Source: a virus. Taken from it: a stretch of 26,318 nt of DNA. How positions within the stretch are numbered: position 1 is the stretch's first letter; each line of letters begins with the position of its first letter. Under the pieces are notes generated by a model. The model was given only the letters and a program-made list of their open reading frames with translations, was not told where the DNA came from and did not search any database. The stretch is taken from positions 1 through 26,318 of the IMG/VR virus record IMGVR_UViG_3300034066_002609; one strand, 5' to 3'. Both the position numbers and the translations under genes were made by a program. Positions 21,323 through 26,318 of this stretch are shown here, in pieces.

Positions 21323-22106
21323 TGAAATTAGTACGTCCTGTAGGGGTTGTTTTTTCTCGGTCGTAAAAGACGGTAAACAAAAAGATTGTTATGCCGACAT
21401 GTTCCCCGTCCTTAAAGAAAGTGAATCACTCATCATGGATGGTGACTACTTTAAGACAAGCAAAAGGTTCTGCCCATACTATCGGCCAGATTCTTGGGCG
21501 GGGGAGCTTTCTCAACAGCAAGCTCTCGTTAAGGCTAACAGAGAAAGAACGCTTGAGGTCGCAGCAGTTGTTTCTTGCGAAAACAAAACGCTGGAAGACC
21601 TTAAGGAAACAGTGGCCAATCTTGTAGAGCAGACCGAGAAATTGCATAATGTTGTTTTTGTTACCACTACAACTGGAGGCATTAGGCCGTCGCAAGTTGT
21701 TTTGTACATGAGAGATCAAAAAGTACCGTTTTCTTGGTCTGTCAGAGATATTCGCGACCCTTCATATGCTGAGTATGATGCTATTCATGAGGGCGCCCAA
21801 GATGCGAAAGGCGTTTTTCTCCTGTTCTGTGTGGCGGGAAGAAGAATTAGCAAGACCATCGTGGAAGACCTGGACTATCAAGTGACATGGCTTAATCGTA
21901 GAGTTGCACTGGTAGACACCAGAGAGATTCACGGGACTATCGTCCAATCTGGCATCTATTCTGCGGTTGGTGGTTGGTCAGAAGTTTCATGGGAAGATAC
22001 TGGCGAAAAAACTTTCTCCGTAGCAGAAAAAATTAGAAGGATGGCAAAGTCTCAAGGTTCTAAAATTATTATTTTAGATGGGGTGTTGATTCATGGCCAG
22101 GAATGA
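21315..22106 (+). CDS. GT-A-like protein with N-terminal Cys cluster
   Basis: A 263-residue protein starting at GTG 21315, with TGGAGG about eight bases upstream. The N-terminus carries C9-x2-C12, C25 and C53, a likely metal-binding module. From about residue 70 the sequence follows a GT2-type Rossmann layout (VAAVVSCENKTLEDLKETVA, KLHNVVFVTTT, and an acceptor-like 'YDAIHEGAQDAKGVFLLF' stretch), but a clear DxD metal site is not visible. It may be a degenerate or structural glycosyltransferase. It overlaps the preceding gene by 8 bases and the following by 14. Confidence 0.55.
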   Translation: MSDEISTSCRGCFFSVVKDGKQKDCYADMFPVLKESESLIMDGDYFKTSKRFCPYYRPDSWAGELSQQQALVKANRERTLEVAAVVSCENKTLEDLKETVANLVEQTEKLHNVVFVTTTTGGIRPSQVVLYMRDQKVPFSWSVRDIRDPSYAEYDAIHEGAQDAKGVFLLFCVAGRRISKTIVEDLDYQVTWLNRRVALVDTREIHGTIVQSGIYSAVGGWSEVSWEDTGEKTFSVAEKIRRMAKSQGSKIIILDGVLIHGQE

Positions 22107-22851
22107 TCGCGTTTCAGTCGCGATATGCAATAGGAACTATGGCAAGCTTTTGCCTGGAGCACTGGATAGTGCTGCCGCAGAAAAGCCGTCAATCATAGCT
22201 TTGTGCGACGATGGCTCTACTGATGACTCGGTAGATGTGGTGATGAAGGGGCTTGAGTCTCCACGCCAAGAGATCGTGAGCGGCATTCCTTGTGTCTCAG
22301 GAACATGGAATGGCACCCCCCTTATTCTTGCTGCAGCCGAAATTGGGCGTGGACTTGCTCCCGCTCGGAATGTGGCGCTAAAGATTTCTTGGGACAAGGC
22401 AGACTTTTTCGCCATACTTGATGCGGATGACAGATTTCTGCCTGGCAGACTAGACAAGTGCCTTAGCATGCTGAATAAATATGGCGAAATAGCTGGTGCT
22501 GTTTATACAGACTATTATCATGTGCGTGGTGAAGATGAGGTTTTATCTCATCACTGCAAAACATCGTTCGACAAGAAGAGACTTTTTTTTGAGAATATCG
22601 TTCATTCTGCTTGCGTGGTGAGGAAGACGGCTCTGGATGAGGTTGGATGCTATTCAGAAGACATGGATGCGTCAGAAGACTACGAGTTATGGATGAAGAT
22701 CGCGTCAAAAAGAATCATACTTCATATTCCTGAAGTCACTATGTTAGTCAAAGAAGGTCCGTGGCAATTTTCAAGAAATACGTCTTCTCAGAAGTGGGTA
22801 AAGTACAATAAAATAGCAAGAGACAGACATTGCAAGAATTTGCTGTCGTAA
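22093..22851 (+). CDS. GT2 family glycosyltransferase
   Basis: A 252-residue GT-A enzyme with all family marks: VSVAICNRNYGKLLPGALDS, the nucleotide-binding CDDGSTDDS, GLAPARNVAL, the metal site FAILDADDRFLPGRL and the catalytic-base region SEDYELWMKIA. It would transfer a sugar with inversion from a UDP- or GDP-sugar. It is the most canonical GT in the cassette. It overlaps both neighbours. Confidence 0.9.
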   Translation: MARNDRVSVAICNRNYGKLLPGALDSAAAEKPSIIALCDDGSTDDSVDVVMKGLESPRQEIVSGIPCVSGTWNGTPLILAAAEIGRGLAPARNVALKISWDKADFFAILDADDRFLPGRLDKCLSMLNKYGEIAGAVYTDYYHVRGEDEVLSHHCKTSFDKKRLFFENIVHSACVVRKTALDEVGCYSEDMDASEDYELWMKIASKRIILHIPEVTMLVKEGPWQFSRNTSSQKWVKYNKIARDRHCKNLLS

Positions 22852-23525
22852 TATCAGCGACTAATGCCGGAAGGCGTATGAAAGGTAGGGGGCCTAAGGC
22901 ACTTATCGATATTGGCAATGGGGAGACACTAATAAGTCGTCAGATATCTATGGCGCAAAAGGCTATGCCCGACGCTCAAATTGTTGTTGTTCTTGGTTGC
23001 TGTGCTGACAAGGTCAGGAAAACGCTTCCCAAGGACGTTCTGGTCGTCGAAAATGAAGATCATTTACAGACAAATGTCGCTAGGTCGTTGCTAATCGGAA
23101 TGTCTTCGTGTCTCTCAAAAAAAACAATGCTCATATGTGGAGATCTTGTCTTTAATTCAGACTTCTTGGCGTGTCTTCCATCGACAGGCTCAGCAGTAAT
23201 TATTGACGAGAACAGGTCTCAACGAAGCGCTGGCGTTGGTTGTAATATAGATAGTGGTAGTGTTGAGCATTTTACCTATGGGGTTTGGCCAAAGTGGGGG
23301 CATGCTGCAATCCTTGAAGGAAGGGAACTTGATCTCTTCAAGAGGGTGGCCGCAATGGACCGATGCTATAGGTGGTTTTCTTACGAAGTTCTTAACTCCG
23401 TATTACAAAAAGGCGGAACCCTGGCTGCTTCTTATCCTGACACAGCAAGTCTAATAGAAGTAGACAGCATTCATGACGTCATGATGGCTAGAAATTTGTG
23501 TAGTCTTCACGGGGTGGGTGGATGA
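22830..23525 (+). CDS. Sugar-phosphate nucleotidyltransferase-like protein
   Basis: A 231-residue Rossmann-like protein. The N-terminal VVISATNAGRRMKGRGPKAL resembles the G-x-G-x-R-M...PKAL loop of MobA/GlmU-type nucleotidyltransferases. LISRQISMAQ, IVVVLGCCADKV, TMLICGDLVF (metal Asp) and a C-terminal DSIHDVMMARNL follow the family order. It would activate a sugar-1-phosphate as an NDP- or CMP-linked donor for the nearby transferases. The start is TTG 22830; the next in-frame ATG (22878) falls within the nucleotide loop and is too late. It overlaps the GT2 gene by 22 bases. Confidence 0.7.
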   Translation: MQEFAVVISATNAGRRMKGRGPKALIDIGNGETLISRQISMAQKAMPDAQIVVVLGCCADKVRKTLPKDVLVVENEDHLQTNVARSLLIGMSSCLSKKTMLICGDLVFNSDFLACLPSTGSAVIIDENRSQRSAGVGCNIDSGSVEHFTYGVWPKWGHAAILEGRELDLFKRVAAMDRCYRWFSYEVLNSVLQKGGTLAASYPDTASLIEVDSIHDVMMARNLCSLHGVGG

Positions 23526-24283
23526 AAATACTTGTACAAAATGATGGTCTTGGATCTCCAGCAATCGCGTTTGGATTTGCTTTGTTGGGCGAAGAAGTTG
23601 TTTTGTGGGACCCGTCAAGACTAGCAGCTTTTGAGGCTTTTGGACGATTAAAGCCAGACATTTATGTCGGCCCTTCGTCTGGTCTTACCCCGGCCATTTT
23701 GCGATCAAGAGGAAACGCTATCCTCGCGCTATGGAAGGATGGCGAAGAGATAGAAAAGCCCGATCGATGCTTCACATATTCAGAGCTTGAGATTCCTTGG
23801 CCATATATTGACTGCGAGACAGAAAAAAATAGTCTTTTGGCTGCCGATGTACTTTTGCTGGGTGACTACGATGCCTCTTTCAATTCTTTTTTGTCCCCAC
23901 TCTTTGAGCAGAAATATGTTTCTAGAGCATATGGCCCATCCCCATGGCCTATCCCCTACTATGCTGGCACGCTAGACGAGCCAGAAATTGATTCAGCAAT
24001 AGCCTCTTCCAAGGTCGTTGTCCTCTGGGGTGGTAGAAGCAATAGCCGTTGGGTTATGAGGGCAGTTAGGTCGGGGGCGCTACCAATTTTAGTGGGGGCA
24101 AAAATCGAAGGCTGCCCTTGTCTAAACTATGAGAATCCAGAATCTTTTATCTCTGGGGTGGGAGAATATGTCTCTGACGACGAACAAAGGGGAAAAGTTG
24201 TAGCGTCCATACAAGAATGGGCACTTTCAAAAAAACCCTACGAAGTAGCACAAGCAATCATCAAGGCGTCATTCTTATGTTGA
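23522..24283 (+). CDS. Glycosyltransferase-like protein
   Basis: A 253-residue protein with an ATGA-coupled start. The first strand MKILVQNDGLGSPAIAFGFAL and the C-terminal part (KVVVLWGGRSNSRWVMRAVR, SGALPILVGAKIEGCPCLNY, ENPESFISGVGEYV) resemble a small GT-B enzyme of the CgeB or group 1 kind, where the second part would bind the donor. It is shorter than usual for that fold (~350). No complete E-x7-E motif. Probable sugar-transfer role by context. Confidence 0.5.
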   Translation: MKILVQNDGLGSPAIAFGFALLGEEVVLWDPSRLAAFEAFGRLKPDIYVGPSSGLTPAILRSRGNAILALWKDGEEIEKPDRCFTYSELEIPWPYIDCETEKNSLLAADVLLLGDYDASFNSFLSPLFEQKYVSRAYGPSPWPIPYYAGTLDEPEIDSAIASSKVVVLWGGRSNSRWVMRAVRSGALPILVGAKIEGCPCLNYENPESFISGVGEYVSDDEQRGKVVASIQEWALSKKPYEVAQAIIKASFLC

Positions 24284-24879
24284 GCATTGTTCTTGATCTC
24301 CCATCCAACCTAGAAATGTTGACCAAATGCTTATCTATGATTAGCGTTCATGCTCCGTCGACAGAAACAGAGGTGGTTGTCCCCTGGGAGGGTGACAGCA
24401 ATGAAATACTTTCCACCATGAGGGCATTCTCTTCTAGGTTTTACTGGAAGGTAGTTTTGTGTCCGGAGGGGTCTGGTGGCTATCTGCCTGCCATGGCCGC
24501 AGCATCTTCCCCCACCCCAATCATTATGAGTCACGCGATACTCTTAGACAAAGCTTCCCTTTCTGTTCTTGAAAAGACGAAGGGCGGCAGAGCATGCGTA
24601 TATAGGGCAGACAATTTCCCATTACAGTATGACCCCTATTCCTTTTGGATTCCTGAGAATTACAAAGAGTACTGCCTTACTCAACCCTGTCAAACGCAAG
24701 ATATTCAAGTATATCCGGAATCGCTCTGTTTTGTTGGTTCTGACACACTTCCTTATGTCGACACACATGTGTTGTTATTAGGGGACAAAAAGATGATCAG
24801 TGGTGTCTCTAACTGTAGCGTTAAAATTATTAGTAATGCTGACAGAACGAGGTTCCCCCCTGATGAAAGTAACATTTGA
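24277..24879 (+). CDS. Degenerate GT2-like protein
   Basis: A 200-residue protein. ATG 24277 overlaps the upstream stop by seven bases; an earlier frame start at 24217 is rejected. LSIVLDLPSNLEMLTKCLSM, TETEVVVPWEGDS and SSPTPIIMSHAILLD mimic the first half of a GT2 fold, but the aspartates of the nucleotide and DxD sites are not in the expected places. It may be an inactive or highly diverged glycosyltransferase. Aromatic and Cys residues are frequent in the second half. Confidence 0.45.
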   Translation: MLSIVLDLPSNLEMLTKCLSMISVHAPSTETEVVVPWEGDSNEILSTMRAFSSRFYWKVVLCPEGSGGYLPAMAAASSPTPIIMSHAILLDKASLSVLEKTKGGRACVYRADNFPLQYDPYSFWIPENYKEYCLTQPCQTQDIQVYPESLCFVGSDTLPYVDTHVLLLGDKKMISGVSNCSVKIISNADRTRFPPDESNI

Positions 24880-25543
24880 CCATATAGAGGGCTGGGGCAA
24901 AATTACCAAAATGGATGTGATTCATTCTCCATGTTGGGCTACTGTCGAAGAAGAATCTCCTGATGAGATGTTGGAAAATGGATGGTTGCCGTGGCAAGGC
25001 AAGTGGTTTCCTGCCAGATCCGTTAGATATGATCTGTCTGCGACTCGTTTTGGAAAAACAACAATAAAAAATTCTAAAAAAGTCATAACATCAAGAAGGA
25101 AGCCAACTTGCGTCGAGTATGAGTCCGTCGTTCACTTCTATTCTGAATACAAAAAATTTACTAGTCCTCATGTTTTTGAAGAAATTAAAAAAAATCCTGA
25201 ATATTCATGGCTTACTTTCGAAAAGAATGAAGAGGCAATTGGATTCGTCTGCTATCTTCTCTACCCCCATTCTTTTGTTGGCGTGCAGTTCGCCTGGGAC
25301 TATCAAGAACCAGGATTATCATTAGGTTCTGTCAGCACATATCAGGAGACAATTCTAGCTCAAGAATTGGGCTGTCGTCATTACTATCTCATGGGTGGTT
25401 ATGAGGACGATAGTATTTACAAGTCTCGAAATCCTGGCTTTGAGTGGTGGACAGGAACGTCTTGGTCTAAAGATGTTGTTGCCTACGAAGCACTTTGCCA
25501 CAGAGACACAGACATAATTTTGGAAAATCATGTTCATCTATGA
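24863..25543 (+). CDS. GNAT-fold protein resembling aminoacyl-tRNA-protein transferases (ATE1/Bpt)
   Basis: A 226-residue protein. The C-terminal part, IGFVCYLLYPHSFVGVQFAW, then LSLGSVSTYQETILAQELGC and RHYYLMGGYEDDSIYKSRNP, follows the pattern of arginyl/leucyl-tRNA-protein transferases (…SLG…E…A…G…YYLG…M.YK). The N-terminal Cys pair of ATE1 is not evident. Known members transfer an amino acid from aminoacyl-tRNA to a protein N-terminus; in this sugar cassette it might instead acylate an amino sugar, as Fem- and GNAT-type enzymes do. ATG 24863 is inside the upstream 3' end (17-base overlap). Confidence 0.5.
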   Translation: MKVTFDHIEGWGKITKMDVIHSPCWATVEEESPDEMLENGWLPWQGKWFPARSVRYDLSATRFGKTTIKNSKKVITSRRKPTCVEYESVVHFYSEYKKFTSPHVFEEIKKNPEYSWLTFEKNEEAIGFVCYLLYPHSFVGVQFAWDYQEPGLSLGSVSTYQETILAQELGCRHYYLMGGYEDDSIYKSRNPGFEWWTGTSWSKDVVAYEALCHRDTDIILENHVHL

Positions 25544-25730
25544 GCCTCAACAACCTTTAGAAGTAGACACGCCTAAGGGGCGAGGGCGCGTCTGGCTTGT
25601 TACAGACTATGGTGCTGAAATAGAAAAGTTGTTTGCTGTAATAATCAACGAAAATGGCGAAATATGGGAATTCACCAATAAAGATATCAAAGCCACAAAG
25701 AATATCACTATGGGCAGGGGAGAATGGTGA
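25530..25730 (+). CDS. Small hypothetical protein, beta-rich
   Basis: A 66-residue protein: TPKGRGRVWLVTDYG, LFAVIINENGEIWEF and NITMGRGEW suggest a small beta barrel of SH3-like kind, common among short phage early proteins. Its start overlaps the preceding gene by 14 bases, and its TGA shares an A with the next ATG. No function is recognised. Confidence 0.6.
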   Translation: MFIYEPQQPLEVDTPKGRGRVWLVTDYGAEIEKLFAVIINENGEIWEFTNKDIKATKNITMGRGEW

Positions 25731-26318
25731 TGATCGTTTCTTTTTGTCCACATCAATTTACTCTCATAGGTACGGATGTATGCGGAAAATATCAAGGAGA
25801 AGTTCATTCGATCAGGGTGCATCTTAAGTCTGGTGTTTGGGTCGCTTCACACGGAGGAGAGACTGCGGTCTTTAGAGACTGGGCGAGAGTTGGCCCTCAG
25901 GAAGCAGAAGCAGAGATCTTGGCTCAACAAATTGCCCTAGAGACAGAGTCTTCTGGCTGGATTCCAAATGAAAATTACTCTGGTCAATCTATGACCCATG
26001 CATGTATGCGTCGCGGCGGCATATGTTCGATCATTAGCAGTAGCCTCGGTGAATCTGGGCCGTTCATATTGCCATATTCTGATGGTTTTGAAAAACACGC
26101 GACGCTAATCGATATGACAAGTATTCAAAGTCAAGATCATCATTACCTAAGGGAAAATGACGGGCATAGCCTCACGATGATGACGGGCATGGCTGTGCGC
26201 GCCATGGCGTCAAGAGACTGGCGTGCGCTAGGTGGGATTTTAGATCAGGCGTGGAGGCTGCGTGCTGATAACATACCTCAGTCTGTCATGGACTATTACA
26301 ATGAGGCAATGCTATTGG
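25730..26318 (+). CDS. Uncharacterised protein, weak GHMP-kinase resemblance (3' end missing)
   Basis: An open frame of 196 residues runs off the window. ATG 25730 is chosen because AGGGGAG at 25716-25722 is well spaced; ATG 25724 and GTG 25727 are possible. The N-terminus CPHQFTLIGTDVCGKYQG and the later AMASRDWRALGGILDQAWRL followed by a short helix resemble the first strand and the C-terminal helical part of GHMP sugar kinases such as the heptose or fucose type. The Gly/Ser-rich ATP loop (PxxxGLGSS) expected between them is not seen, so kinase activity is doubtful. Confidence 0.5.
   Translation, partial: MIVSFCPHQFTLIGTDVCGKYQGEVHSIRVHLKSGVWVASHGGETAVFRDWARVGPQEAEAEILAQQIALETESSGWIPNENYSGQSMTHACMRRGGICSIISSSLGESGPFILPYSDGFEKHATLIDMTSIQSQDHHYLRENDGHSLTMMTGMAVRAMASRDWRALGGILDQAWRLRADNIPQSVMDYYNEAMLL

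Noticed and set aside
2444-24763. Recurrent GTCGAC palindromes
   Set aside because: About a dozen copies are scattered within coding sequence with no regular spacing or position; this is only mildly above chance and explained by Val-Asp and similar codon pairs.
1-26318. tRNA genes, CRISPR arrays, insertion sequences
   Set aside because: No cloverleaf-like segments, regularly spaced repeats or transposase-like proteins were noticed; the sequence is almost fully coding on one strand.

Overview
The window looks like the replication and early-gene block of a tailed, probably lytic, double-stranded DNA phage with a fairly large genome. All convincing genes lie on the + strand and are packed almost without gaps, most neighbours sharing ATGA or TGATG stop/start overlaps. 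Shine-Dalgarno sequences are clear (e.g. AAGGAGG at 5437-5443), so the host is probably a bacterium that uses them. The host itself cannot be read from the sequence. There are no tRNAs, rRNAs, insertion sequences or CRISPR arrays. No gene-free stretch exceeds about 160 bases; the two real gaps (10787-10942 and 19765-19850) both contain hairpins.

Layout: (1) 1-2546, the tail of an acidic protein followed by small genes: an FmdB-type zinc ribbon, a second Cys-rich protein, a helix-turn-helix-like protein and four unknowns. (2) 2539-8307, recombination and replication initiation: RecA with a LAGLIDADG intein in its P-loop, a Vsr/DUF559-like nuclease, two unknowns, DnaB-type helicase and a Toprim primase. 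(3) 8304-10786, nucleotide and DNA processing: dNMP kinase, a Cas4-like Fe-S nuclease that appears to start at a rare ATT/ATA codon, another PD-(D/E)XK-like protein and MazG. (4) 10787-10942, a leader with a possible promoter, a terminator-like hairpin and an inverted repeat. (5) 10943-15923, a DNA polymerase III alpha subunit split into two genes, with a 92-residue protein and a DEDDh proofreading exonuclease nested between the halves; the C-terminal half carries a mini-intein in the conserved FNK/SHS motif. (6) 15938-19764, SSB, two GT4-like glycosyltransferases (one with a zinc ribbon inside its C-terminal domain) and PhoH. (7) 19851 to the end, a sugar cassette: another GT4 enzyme, a short methyltransferase-like protein, several GT-A/GT2-like proteins, a sugar-phosphate nucleotidyltransferase-like protein, a GNAT-fold protein resembling arginyl/leucyl-tRNA-protein transferases, and an incomplete protein with weak GHMP-kinase resemblance.

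The first half supplies a nearly self-sufficient replisome (helicase, primase, polymerase, exonuclease, SSB, recombinase, precursor enzymes). The second half looks like a glycan-building pathway whose acceptor (virion protein, host surface or DNA) cannot be determined here. The most unusual features are the non-intein split of DnaE around the exonuclease cassette, the two inteins placed in key motifs of RecA and DnaE, and the atypical chemistry suggested by the RecA intein ends. All functions are inferred from motifs recognised by eye; no database search was possible.
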